Assembly (NCBI RefSeq): GCF_900111905.1 | Contig: NZ_FOKM01000005.1 | Coordinates: 62,001-126,000, forward strand | DNA: 64,000 bases | Direction of reading: 5' to 3' | DNA from: Rhizobium sp. NFR07 | GTDB taxonomy: Bacteria; Pseudomonadota; Alphaproteobacteria; Rhizobiales; Rhizobiaceae | Shown: positions 34,838 through 44,077 of the stretch, piece after piece | Layout of the letters: the number at the start of each line of letters is the position of its first letter | How positions within the stretch are numbered: position 1 is the stretch's first letter | Notes under the pieces: generated by a model | The model's input: only the letters and a program-made list of their open reading frames with translations | Database searches by the model: none | What the model was told of the DNA's origin: nothing | Position numbers and translations under genes: made by a program

Positions 34838-36763
34838 ATGGAAAAGAAAAAAGCGGGGAGGACGAGCGACTGGAGCGGCCGGCGAGTCGGCGCGGCCTGC
34901 CTGCTGGCAACGACCATCGCGATTTCTCCAGCCCTCTCCAGTCAGGCTTACGCCTTCAAGATTTTCGGCATTACCCTCTTCGGAGGCGATGACGAAACGG
35001 TCGATGTGATCGACCCCGTGCGCTACGAAGCGACGCTGGAAACGGGCGATGCGGATGCCGATCTCAACGAACGCCTGGAAAATGCATCCGCCCTGGTCAG
35101 CGACGAGGACGAACCGGTTTCCGGCGATCTCGGCGTCGTCATCAAGGCCCGTGAAGACCGCGACCGGCTTGTCGCAGCCCTTTACGAACGGGCCCGCTAT
35201 GGCGGTGTTGTCCGCATCGCTGTCGCCGGCACGGACATCGACAGTCTTCCACCCAACCCGACATTCGACCATTCCAAGCCTGTTCCGGTGACAATCAATG
35301 TCGAGCCGGGCCCGGAATTCACGATTGGCGCAGTTCGCTTCGAAGGCGACGCAGCAGGCAGGAACCCGGCGGACTACGATCTCGTGCCCGGCGGAGAAGC
35401 AGGCTCGCTGGTGATCCTTAAAGCCGGCGAAAAGCTGGTCCGGGACATCAAGGAGGAAGGCCGACCGCTGGCCAAGCCGATGGAGCGCCAGGTCACCGCC
35501 GACCACGCCAAACGCACCATTGATGTCGTTCTCGGCGCCGAGGGCGGACCCGTCGCTCCGTTCGGAACCGTCACCGTGCAAGGCACGAAAACCGTCAAGT
35601 CGGATTTCGTCAGCCGCTATTCCCGCCTCGACAGGGGCGAGCGTTATTCGCCGGAGCAGTTGAAGAAGGCTTCCGAGCGCCTACGCGAACTCGGCGTCTT
35701 TTCCAGCATCACGACCAAAGAGCCCGACAGCCTCGCGCCGGACGGCTCACTGCCGCTGATGATCGAGGTTTCCGAGGGCAAGCATCGTTATTTCGGCTTC
35801 GGTCTTGAATATTCCTCGCTCGATGGCGCCGGCGTCTCGGGCTATTGGGGCCACCGCAACCTGTTCGGCGAGGCGGAATCGTTGAGAGTCGAGGGCAAGG
35901 TTTCCGGCATCGGCGCGAGCGACATCACGACCTTCGACTATTCGGCCGGCATCATCTTCACCAAGCCGGGCGCCTTCGTGCCGGAAGCCACATTCGAATC
36001 CCGTCTCGAGGCAAAGAGCGAAAATCCGGACGCCTATCAGGCGCAGTCGGTCATCTATTCCGCCGGCCTGAGCTACGAACTCAGCGAGCACGACAAGCTC
36101 ACCGGCGGCGGCGAGATCGCCTATTTCTGGACCGACGAGGACGCCTTCGGGAAAAACGAATACCTGACCTTCAGCCTGCCGGTCTCCTACGAGCGCGACA
36201 TGCGCGACAACAAGCTGGACCCGACCGAGGGCTATTACGGCACGCTTTCCGCCAAGCCGAGCTATGAAGCCTTGAAGGGCAATGTCTTCTCGTCCTTCGA
36301 GGGGTCTATCGCCGGTTATTACGGTCTCGGCGCCGAGGACAAGGTCGTGCTCGCCGGCAGGCTCGCGGCCGGCACGCTGATCGGCACCGGCGACCTGCAG
36401 GACATTCCGGCAACGCGGCGTTTCTACCAGGGCGGCGGCGGATCCGTGCGTGGGTATGCCTATCGGGAAATATCGCCCTATAATAGTGATGACGACGCGC
36501 TCGGCGGCCGATCTTATGTATTGGCCTCTTTCGAGACGCGCGTAAAAGTGACAGAGAGCATCGGTATAGTCCCGTTTGTGGATGTCGGCACCGTCGCAAC
36601 CGAATTCGTGCCTGATTTCAATGATATTCGCGCTGGTGCGGGTATCGGACTTCGGTATGCGACGCCCTTCGGCCCCATCCGTCTGGATGTCGCCGTTCCG
36701 CTGAACAAGTATGACGGTGGCGAATCGTTCGGTATTTATGCTGGCATCGGCCAGGCGTTCTAA
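34838..36763 (+). CDS. tamA: Translocation and assembly module outer membrane protein TamA
   Basis: The 641-aa Omp85-family protein has a signal peptide (about 1-40), POTRA-like repeats (about 50-330; a POTRA core starts near GTVTVQGTKTVKSDFVSRYSRL), and a C-terminal 16-strand barrel with the conserved lid motif RRFYQGGGGSVRGYAY and closing strand GPIRLDVAVPLNK. TamA works with TamB in moving phospholipids or autotransporters to the outer membrane. tamB follows after 16 bases. Confidence 0.94.
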   Translation: MEKKKAGRTSDWSGRRVGAACLLATTIAISPALSSQAYAFKIFGITLFGGDDETVDVIDPVRYEATLETGDADADLNERLENASALVSDEDEPVSGDLGVVIKAREDRDRLVAALYERARYGGVVRIAVAGTDIDSLPPNPTFDHSKPVPVTINVEPGPEFTIGAVRFEGDAAGRNPADYDLVPGGEAGSLVILKAGEKLVRDIKEEGRPLAKPMERQVTADHAKRTIDVVLGAEGGPVAPFGTVTVQGTKTVKSDFVSRYSRLDRGERYSPEQLKKASERLRELGVFSSITTKEPDSLAPDGSLPLMIEVSEGKHRYFGFGLEYSSLDGAGVSGYWGHRNLFGEAESLRVEGKVSGIGASDITTFDYSAGIIFTKPGAFVPEATFESRLEAKSENPDAYQAQSVIYSAGLSYELSEHDKLTGGGEIAYFWTDEDAFGKNEYLTFSLPVSYERDMRDNKLDPTEGYYGTLSAKPSYEALKGNVFSSFEGSIAGYYGLGAEDKVVLAGRLAAGTLIGTGDLQDIPATRRFYQGGGGSVRGYAYREISPYNSDDDALGGRSYVLASFETRVKVTESIGIVPFVDVGTVATEFVPDFNDIRAGAGIGLRYATPFGPIRLDVAVPLNKYDGGESFGIYAGIGQAF

Positions 36764-36779
36764 AAGGCACTAATTCACT

Positions 36780-39700
36780 ATGACATTCATCGTCCGCCTC
36801 CTGAAATGGACCCTGAAGGCCGCGATTGCCGCGGTCGGTGTCCTTTTCGTCATGGCGCTCGGCGTTGTTCTCTTCGTCGCCCTCACGCCTGCCGGCGGAC
36901 AGATCGCTGCGACACGCATTTCCTCGCTGATCTCCACGCCCGACCGCGCGATTTCATTCTCACGCCCTGAGGGCTTGTTGACCGGGGATCTGCGCGTCAG
37001 CGACCTGACCCTGTCGGATAGCAAGGGGCCCTATGCCAAAATCAACGGCATCGAGATCGACTGGTCGCCGACTGCGTTGATTACTGGTGAATTCCGCGCG
37101 GACCGCGTCGCTGCGACCTCGGTAAACTTCATCCGCCCGCCCGAGCCGGCAGCCGCGACCACTACGTCCTCGTCGTCCAGCTCGTCCTCAGGCTCCCCGC
37201 TGCCCGTCGGCGTGCGGGTCGCCCAGATCGACCTTCCTGACATCAATCTCTCGCAGGCGCTGTCCGGCCGCGACTTCGCGCTCTCGCTGAAGGGCTCGAT
37301 CGACGCGACCGGCCCCAATATCGCGCTCGACCTCCAGGCCACCCGCAAGGACGAGCCGGACGCCAAGGCGCTTGCCGATATCGTCTACGCCCCGTCCGAG
37401 AACCGCCTGACCCTGAAGGCATCCGTCTCCGAACCCCAGGGTGGTCTGCTTGCCCGCCTGCTGCGCCTGCCCGGTGCGCCGTCCGTCGAACTGGCGCTTG
37501 ATGGCGAGGGCCCGCTCTCCAACTGGGCGGGGCGACTGAATGGCGAGGTCGACAACCGGCCGGTCATTTCCGTCAGTGGTCGCCACCTGCTCGTCAACAA
37601 CGGCGCCCATCGCGTCGAGATAAAGGGCGGCGGCCAGCTCGCCACCCTGATGCCGCCGGCCTTCCGCGAACTGTTCGACGGCACAACCGATATCGACATC
37701 GCGACGACATACTCGCCCTCGGGCCGGGTGGATTTCGAGCGTGGCCAGCTGACCTCCGGCGCCGTGCGCATCTCGGCCAAGGGCGCCTGGGATCCAGCCG
37801 GCGACAACAGCCTGACGGCAAGCCTTGCCGGAACGAAGGGCCCGGTCGATGTGGCTTGGCCGATCAACGGCCAGGTGAGCCATTTCTCGGTCGAGACATT
37901 CAATGCAACGCTGACGGGCGCCGCAACCGCTGCCCGCCTCAACGCGACAGCCGCCCTTCCCCTGGTGGAGCTTCCGCAAGGTCGCTTCCGCCAGATCAGG
38001 CTGCAGGCGGAAAGCGAAGACCTCGATCTGATCACCCGGGCCGGCAGCATCCGCAGCCGCCTGACCGTGGCGGATCTCAACTTCACCAATCCTGATATAG
38101 CAAGGGTCATTCGCGGCCCCGTTACGCTGGACGCTCCCCTGCGCCTCGCCCCTCCCGCGATCGGTCTGGATGCCGCAACACTGGAAAGCGCCGGCCTGAA
38201 CGGAACCGTCAGCGGTGCCTATGACACGTCGAAACAGACTGTCACCGGCAATTTCCGCCTCTCCGCCAATCCTTCCGTCCTGCCGCCGGCTCTAGCCTCG
38301 CGTTTTGAAGGCATGATTGCCACCGAGGGCTATGTCGACGTGGTTCAAGGCGGACGGATGAGCCTTGAGAACCTGGTCGTGAAGTCGAATGCGGTCGAGG
38401 CGCACGGCAATGTGCTGATGGAGAACGGCAACATTTCTGGCCGTCTTGCCGGACGACTGCCCGACATCAAGCGCTGGCTGGGCGATGCCGAAGGTGCTGC
38501 CGGCTTCGACATCACCGCTAAGGGTCCCTTGACCGGTGCCGCCGTCAAGGCCGTGATCAATTCCGCCGATGCCCGCCTCGTGGGCCGCAAGCTGGAAGAC
38601 CTGAGCTTCGTCGTCGAGGGTACAGCCGATCCGAATGCCCCACAGGGCCGCGTGGCCGTAAACGGCGCCATCGACGGCAAGCCGATCCGCATCAATGCAG
38701 ACGTGGCATCCTCCAACGGCGAAACCCGCGCTCCTGCGATCAACGCTGAGATCGGCCCGAACCGGCTGACCGGAGCGCTGGCCTTTTCGCCGGACTTCAC
38801 GCCCTCCGGTGATTTGCAGTTCGATTTCCCCGATGTCTCGCTGCTCGCCGCACTCGCAGCCCAACAGGCCCAGGGCGATCTCAGGGGATCCGTGGTCTTC
38901 AACAAGACCGGGGAGACGACCGGTGCGGTGATCAAGGCGACTGGCTCCGCGCTCCGTCAGGGCGGTGCGGCATTGATCGCGCCGAATATCGACCTGACCA
39001 TCCCCGACATCCGCACGATCGCAGCCCAGGGCTCCATCCGCGCAACCCGGCTCGGCACCGATGCGGTCTTCCTTGAAAATCTGGACGTCGGCCTGCGCCA
39101 TAGCGGCACGACGACCGCGATCAATCTGGCAGCCCGTTACGACAACGCCCCGTTGACGACCGCGGCGACCATAGACACCGCCAACGGCCTTGCGATCGGG
39201 CTCGACAGTTTCGAGGCGACACCGCGCAACATTCCGGTGAGACTGGCAAACCCGACCCGGATCGTGATGGAAAACGGCAGCGCGAGACTGTCCGGCCTGA
39301 CGATTGCTACCGGCTCCGGCAGCCTCGCTGTCGACGGCACGGCCGGATCCACACTCGACCTGACGGCAACCATCAAGGCGCTGCCGGCGAGCCTGCTCAA
39401 CACCTTCCTGCCCGCGATCAACGCCGCAGGCAGCATTTCGGGCACGATCAACGCCACCGGCACGAGTGCCGCCCCGGCCATACGCTATGATTTGGAATGG
39501 AGTGATGCCCAGCTTCGCCAGACGCGCGATGCTGGCGTCAGTCCGTTTCGCATCAATGCAGCAGGCACATTCGCAAATGGCACAGTCGCACTAGAACAAA
39601 CCCGCGTCACCGGCGGCGGCGGCCTTGAAGTCACCGCAGATGGTCGGATCATCCTCAACGGCGAGGGCGGACCGGCACTCAACGTCAACGCCAAGGCGCG

Positions 39701-41279
39701 CGCCATCCCGGCTGCCATCGCCAATGCCTTCGCACCCGGCCTCGGCGCCCGGGGTACGATATCCGGTGACGTCACCGCCACAGGCACGCCTCAGGCTCCG
39801 GCCGTGCGCTACTCGCTCCGCTGGGCCGACGCAGCCGTCAGCCAGACGACCGGTGCTGGCGTCGCAGCAGTCGACATCACGGCGCAGGGCACGTTCCAGG
39901 ACGGACGCGTCACCGTCGACACCCGCCTTTCCGGCGGTGGCGGCATCTCGCTTTCGGGTGGCGGCTCGGTCGTCATCACCGGCGATCGCCCGCTGGACCT
40001 GAAATTCAACGGCAGCTTCCCCTTCTCGGTTCTGGCGGGACAGCTCGCCGCTCAAGGATTCGTTCTGCAGGGCACCGGCCGCGTAGATATCGCCGTCGGC
40101 GGCCCTGCCGCCTCCCCCGCGATCACCGGCACCTTCGCCACGTCCGGCGCCCAGTTGATCGATGTCAGGCGTAACCTCGCGATCAATAATCTGGCGGCCA
40201 ATGTCGCGCTGGACGGACGCACGGCACGACTTTCCGGCGTCACCGGCACGCTCTCGACGGGCGGCACTGTATCGGTGGAAGGCACCGTCGGCATCGAGCC
40301 CGGCTCCGGATTCCCGGCTGATATCACGGTAAAGCTTGCCAAGGCAGCCTATGCAGACGGCACGCTCTTTGCTGTGACGGCCGACGGCACGCTGACGCTG
40401 ACCGGCCCCCTCACCTCCGGCCCGACGCTCGCCGGCGCGGTCACGCTGGTCAAGGCGGCCATTACCGTGCCTGCCAAGCTGCCGAGCTCGCTGTCCTCAA
40501 TCGACATTCGCCACCGCAATGCACCGGCCGACGTGCTGCGCCAGATGGAAGAGATCCGTCCGAAGCAGGCGCAGGGCAGCTCCAACCCGATGAAGCTTGA
40601 CCTGCGGATCAACGCGCCGAACGGCATTTTCGTGCGCGGTCGCGGCATCGATGCGGAGCTCGGCGGCGAGCTGACCGTTGCCGGCAACGCGGTCGCGCCG
40701 CAGGTTTCCGGCGGCTTCGAGATGCGCCGCGGACGCATAGTCATCCTGACCAAGCGTTTGGACTTCACCCGCGGCGACATCACCTTCGGCGGCGGCCTCG
40801 TTCCGGTTCTCGACATGTCCGCCGACACCACCTCCGGCCAGACGACGATTACGGTCGGCGTCACCGGCCTGGCGGACGATCCGACGATCGCCTTCAGCTC
40901 GTCGCCCGCCCTGCCCCAGGACGAGGTTCTGGCGCAGCTGATCTTCGGCCAGTCCATGTCGCGCCTGTCTCCTCTGCAGATCGCCCAGTTGGCGGATGCG
41001 GTGAGCCAGCTCGCCGGCGGTGGCTCGACCTCGCTTCTGCAGACGCTGCGCAGCAATCTCGGCGTCGACGATCTCGACATCAACACCGATTCGACCGGCC
41101 AGACGACGGTGTCGGTCGGCCGCTACATCAACAACCGCACCTATATCCAGGTCGAGCAGGGCGGCCAGAACGGCGCGCAGGCAACGATCAATCTCGATGT
41201 CGGCCGCGGCGTGAAGCTGAAGGCCGGGGCGGGAAGCGAAGGCGGCACCGCCGGCATCTTCTACGAAAAGGAATACTGA
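36780..41279 (+). CDS. tamB: Translocation and assembly module inner membrane protein TamB
   Basis: The 1499-aa protein has an N-terminal membrane anchor (about residues 1-35) and a very long beta-helical periplasmic body of AsmA/DUF490 type; the C-terminal DUF490 region (about 1150-1499) has the RGDITFGGGLVPVLDMSAD segment and ends GTAGIFYEKEY. A Ser/Thr-rich linker occurs at about residues 120-140. Two adjacent repeats of about 107 residues lie near 883-1096. It spans the periplasm to contact TamA and is thought to carry lipids. Confidence 0.94.
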   Translation: MTFIVRLLKWTLKAAIAAVGVLFVMALGVVLFVALTPAGGQIAATRISSLISTPDRAISFSRPEGLLTGDLRVSDLTLSDSKGPYAKINGIEIDWSPTALITGEFRADRVAATSVNFIRPPEPAAATTTSSSSSSSSGSPLPVGVRVAQIDLPDINLSQALSGRDFALSLKGSIDATGPNIALDLQATRKDEPDAKALADIVYAPSENRLTLKASVSEPQGGLLARLLRLPGAPSVELALDGEGPLSNWAGRLNGEVDNRPVISVSGRHLLVNNGAHRVEIKGGGQLATLMPPAFRELFDGTTDIDIATTYSPSGRVDFERGQLTSGAVRISAKGAWDPAGDNSLTASLAGTKGPVDVAWPINGQVSHFSVETFNATLTGAATAARLNATAALPLVELPQGRFRQIRLQAESEDLDLITRAGSIRSRLTVADLNFTNPDIARVIRGPVTLDAPLRLAPPAIGLDAATLESAGLNGTVSGAYDTSKQTVTGNFRLSANPSVLPPALASRFEGMIATEGYVDVVQGGRMSLENLVVKSNAVEAHGNVLMENGNISGRLAGRLPDIKRWLGDAEGAAGFDITAKGPLTGAAVKAVINSADARLVGRKLEDLSFVVEGTADPNAPQGRVAVNGAIDGKPIRINADVASSNGETRAPAINAEIGPNRLTGALAFSPDFTPSGDLQFDFPDVSLLAALAAQQAQGDLRGSVVFNKTGETTGAVIKATGSALRQGGAALIAPNIDLTIPDIRTIAAQGSIRATRLGTDAVFLENLDVGLRHSGTTTAINLAARYDNAPLTTAATIDTANGLAIGLDSFEATPRNIPVRLANPTRIVMENGSARLSGLTIATGSGSLAVDGTAGSTLDLTATIKALPASLLNTFLPAINAAGSISGTINATGTSAAPAIRYDLEWSDAQLRQTRDAGVSPFRINAAGTFANGTVALEQTRVTGGGGLEVTADGRIILNGEGGPALNVNAKARAIPAAIANAFAPGLGARGTISGDVTATGTPQAPAVRYSLRWADAAVSQTTGAGVAAVDITAQGTFQDGRVTVDTRLSGGGGISLSGGGSVVITGDRPLDLKFNGSFPFSVLAGQLAAQGFVLQGTGRVDIAVGGPAASPAITGTFATSGAQLIDVRRNLAINNLAANVALDGRTARLSGVTGTLSTGGTVSVEGTVGIEPGSGFPADITVKLAKAAYADGTLFAVTADGTLTLTGPLTSGPTLAGAVTLVKAAITVPAKLPSSLSSIDIRHRNAPADVLRQMEEIRPKQAQGSSNPMKLDLRINAPNGIFVRGRGIDAELGGELTVAGNAVAPQVSGGFEMRRGRIVILTKRLDFTRGDITFGGGLVPVLDMSADTTSGQTTITVGVTGLADDPTIAFSSSPALPQDEVLAQLIFGQSMSRLSPLQIAQLADAVSQLAGGGSTSLLQTLRSNLGVDDLDINTDSTGQTTVSVGRYINNRTYIQVEQGGQNGAQATINLDVGRGVKLKAGAGSEGGTAGIFYEKEY

Positions 41280-41497
41280 GCGGCTCTTCGCTCTTTTCTT
41301 AGCCGATGCTTGCGGAAGGCGAAGAAATCCATGTTTGCCGCCAACAGTTTAGGTTTGAGCAATAATCGCCGGCTATAGTCCATGGTGCGCGTCTTGAGAT
41401 TCGCTTGCGAACGAGCGGCACGCGACGTGATGGTATCCGGTTGCCCAAATTCTTCTGGCACCACCGTCGCGGGGGCAACGGACAGCAGGGACAGACA

Positions 41498-41980
41498 ATG
41501 ATGGCAACCACGATCAATTCGACAATGTACAGCGGCGAAGTGCTGGAAATCATCGCCTTCCGCCTTCACGATCAGGAATTCTGCGTCAAGACGACCACGA
41601 TCCGCGAAATTCGCGGCTGGGCTCCGTCCACGCCTCTCCCGCATGCCCCTAAGGACGTCATCGGCGTCATGAACCTGCGCGGCTCGGTCATCCCGATCAT
41701 TGACCTTGCCTACAAGCTCGGCATGAAGAGCACCGTTGCCAACGAGCGCAGCGCCATCGTCGTCGCCGAAGTCCACAATATGGTCATCGGCATGCTGGTG
41801 GATCGCGTCTCCGACATCCTGACCATCCCGTCGAGCCAGGTTCAGCCGGTTCCGGAAGTCTCCGCCTCCTTCGACAAGTCCTTCTCGGAAGGCATCATCG
41901 CCAACGAGACGGGCATGATCTGCTTCCTGAACCTCTCCAAGATGTTCAAGGGCACCGAGATGGAAGATATCGCCGCTTAA
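41498..41980 (+). CDS. cheW: Chemotaxis adaptor CheW
   Basis: The 160-aa protein is a single CheW domain: LEIIAFRLHDQEFCVKTTTIREIRGW, the receptor/kinase interface sequence VIGVMNLRGSVIPIIDLAYKLG, and the late strand VIGMLVDRVSDILTI. CheW couples chemoreceptors to CheA. The ATG at 41498 follows CAGGGA. It is not in a che operon here; its neighbour is a soluble chemoreceptor after a terminator, so the two may form a small dedicated module. Confidence 0.93.
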   Translation: MMATTINSTMYSGEVLEIIAFRLHDQEFCVKTTTIREIRGWAPSTPLPHAPKDVIGVMNLRGSVIPIIDLAYKLGMKSTVANERSAIVVAEVHNMVIGMLVDRVSDILTIPSSQVQPVPEVSASFDKSFSEGIIANETGMICFLNLSKMFKGTEMEDIAA

Positions 41981-42007
41981 AGGCCTCCTCTCCCGCTTTG
42001 CCAAACC

Positions 42008-42034
42008 AAGCCGTCTCCGGGCGGCTTATTTTTT
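42008..42034 (+). terminator. Intrinsic terminator after cheW
   Basis: AAGCCG pairs with CGGCTT around an 8-base loop and is followed by ATTTTTT. It separates cheW from the receptor gene transcriptionally. Confidence 0.8.
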
Positions 42035-42148
42035 GTCAGGCTATTATTCGCAATTCGAATAAAGTCCGCGTTAATGTTTAGATGTCCTAATATAAGTGGA
42101 AGTTCAGCGCGTTGATTAGTTAACAGCGCCTTCCAAAAAAAACACGGC

Positions 42149-42167
42149 CGTAACCAGAGGGGTTACG
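42149..42167 (+). other. Stem-loop in the receptor gene leader
   Basis: CGTAACC pairs with GGTTACG around AGAGG, 19 bases before the ATG at 42186. It has no T run and lies close to the AGGGG ribosome site, so it may influence translation or be a protein-binding site. Confidence 0.35.
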
Positions 42168-42185
42168 CGGTCTAGGGGACATTCC

Positions 42186-43934
42186 ATGCTGGGACTGGGC
42201 AGGACGGCGGGTGCAGCGGACATACTGGCTGCGATTTCAAAATCTCAGGCAGTCATTCAATTCGATCTTAGCGGACATATTCTCGATGCCAATGCCAATT
42301 TCTGCCAGGCGTTAGGCTATTCGCTGGATGAGATAAAGGGCAAGCATCACCGCATCTTCTGCGAACCAGCCTATGCCGCATCCGAAGAATACAACGCCTT
42401 CTGGGCCAATCTCGGCGCCGGCAATTTCGATGCCCGGGAATACAAGCGCTTCACCAAGTCCGGCAAGGAAATCTGGATCCAGGCCTCATACAATCCGATC
42501 CTGCGCCGCGGCAGGCCGCACAAGGTCGTCAAGATCGCGACCGACATCACCGCCGCCAAGATGCGCTCGGCGGAGGATGCAAGCAAGCTTCTCGCCCTCA
42601 GCCGCTCCCAGGCGGTGATCGAATTCACCCCGACCGGCGAAATTCTCGAGGCCAACGAAAACTTCTGTGCCGGTCTCGGTTACGATCTCTCCGAGATCAG
42701 GGGCCGCCATCACCGGATGTTCTGCGACCCCGCCTATGCCGCCTCGGCCGAATATGCCGAGTTCTGGAAGCGTCTCGCCGGCGGCGAGTTCATCGCCGAC
42801 GAATTCGTGCGTTACGGCAAGGGCGGCAAGGAAATCTGGATCCAGGCGGCCTATAACCCGATCGTCGACATGAGCGGCAAGGTCTGCAAGGTCGTGAAAT
42901 TCGCCACCGACGTCACCCCCCGCATGAGCGCCATCGGCATGCTCGGCAGCGGGCTGCGGGACCTGGCGAACGGCAAGCTCGATCAGGAGATCGGCACCCG
43001 CTTCGTTCCGAGCATGGAAACCACCCGTCACGACTTCAATGCGGTGGCCGCCAAGCTGCGCGACGCGATGAAGATCGTCGCTCAGAATGCTTCCGGCATC
43101 GCCGCCGCCTCCGTCGAGGTGCGCGACGCATCCCAGGAACTCGCCCAGCGCACGGAACAACAAGCGGCGTCGCTTGAAGAGGCGGCAGCCGCCCTGGAGC
43201 AGGTCACGCGCACCGTCGGCGATTCCAGCCAGCGTGCAGAGGAAGCCGGCCGTCTGGTGACCAGCACGCGACAGAATGCCGAACAATCCGGCCTTGTCGT
43301 CCGCGACGCCATCTCCGCCATGGACGAGATTGCCAAATCGTCCAACGAGATCACCAACATAATCGGCGTGATCGACGACATCGCCTTTCAGACAAATCTT
43401 CTGGCACTCAACGCCGGTGTCGAGGCAGCTCGCGCCGGAGAGGCCGGCAAGGGTTTTGCGGTCGTTGCGCAGGAGGTCCGTGAACTCGCCCAGCGCTCCG
43501 CCACTGCGGCCAAGAAAATCAAGACGCTAATCAACACGTCGAGCCATCAGGTAGCCGGCGGTGTCGAGCTGGTCGGCCGCACCGGCGCGTCGCTGAAGGA
43601 CATGCTGTCCCAGGTTTCGAGCATCCACGAGAATGTCAGCGCGATCGTTGAAGCCTCGCGGGAACAGGCAGCCAGCCTGCGCGAGATCAGCCAGGCGGTG
43701 AACCAGATGGATCACGCCACCCAGAAGAATGCGGCCATGGTGGAGGAAACAACCGCGGCCAGCCACTCACTCGCCAACGAGGCCGAAAGCCTGCGCGGCC
43801 TGCTGATGCAGTTCGATATCGGCGGGGCTACGGCAGTCCCCGTGCACATGGCACCCCGGGGCAGTCGCGTCACGCAGATGCCAAGCGCTCCTCATTCCGA
43901 TCTCAAGAAGGCGGTCGGCTGGGAAGATTTCTGA
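42186..43934 (+). CDS. Soluble methyl-accepting chemotaxis protein with two PAS domains
   Basis: The 582-aa protein has no membrane segment. It has two near-identical PAS domains in tandem (about 15-125 and 138-247; each ends GKEIWIQA.YNPI and KVVKIATD-type), a short linker, and the MCP signalling domain (about 290-545) with the hairpin-tip core FQTNLLALNAGVEAARAGEAGKGFAVVAQEVRELAQR. The C-terminus ends GWEDF, like the xWxxF CheR/CheB-docking pentapeptide. The PAS repeats suggest redox or energy sensing; no cofactor motif could be assigned. It resembles Aer-type cytosolic receptors. Confidence 0.92.
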   Translation: MLGLGRTAGAADILAAISKSQAVIQFDLSGHILDANANFCQALGYSLDEIKGKHHRIFCEPAYAASEEYNAFWANLGAGNFDAREYKRFTKSGKEIWIQASYNPILRRGRPHKVVKIATDITAAKMRSAEDASKLLALSRSQAVIEFTPTGEILEANENFCAGLGYDLSEIRGRHHRMFCDPAYAASAEYAEFWKRLAGGEFIADEFVRYGKGGKEIWIQAAYNPIVDMSGKVCKVVKFATDVTPRMSAIGMLGSGLRDLANGKLDQEIGTRFVPSMETTRHDFNAVAAKLRDAMKIVAQNASGIAAASVEVRDASQELAQRTEQQAASLEEAAAALEQVTRTVGDSSQRAEEAGRLVTSTRQNAEQSGLVVRDAISAMDEIAKSSNEITNIIGVIDDIAFQTNLLALNAGVEAARAGEAGKGFAVVAQEVRELAQRSATAAKKIKTLINTSSHQVAGGVELVGRTGASLKDMLSQVSSIHENVSAIVEASREQAASLREISQAVNQMDHATQKNAAMVEETTAASHSLANEAESLRGLLMQFDIGGATAVPVHMAPRGSRVTQMPSAPHSDLKKAVGWEDF

Positions 43935-43988
43935 GCCATCCCGATAAACCGGCATGACGCCGGGATAATAACGTGGAGTAAAAATTCG

Positions 43989-44025
43989 AGCCCGCTACGA
44001 GTGACCGTAGCGGGCTGTTTTTCTT
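43989..44025 (+). terminator. Intrinsic terminator after the chemoreceptor gene
   Basis: AGCCCGCTACG pairs with CGTAGCGGGCT (11 bp), followed by GTTTTTCTTT. Confidence 0.9.
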
Positions 44026-44077
44026 TAAGCGGGAGGCATCACATCGCCGCCCGGTCGCGTACTGATCTATGGCGTCG

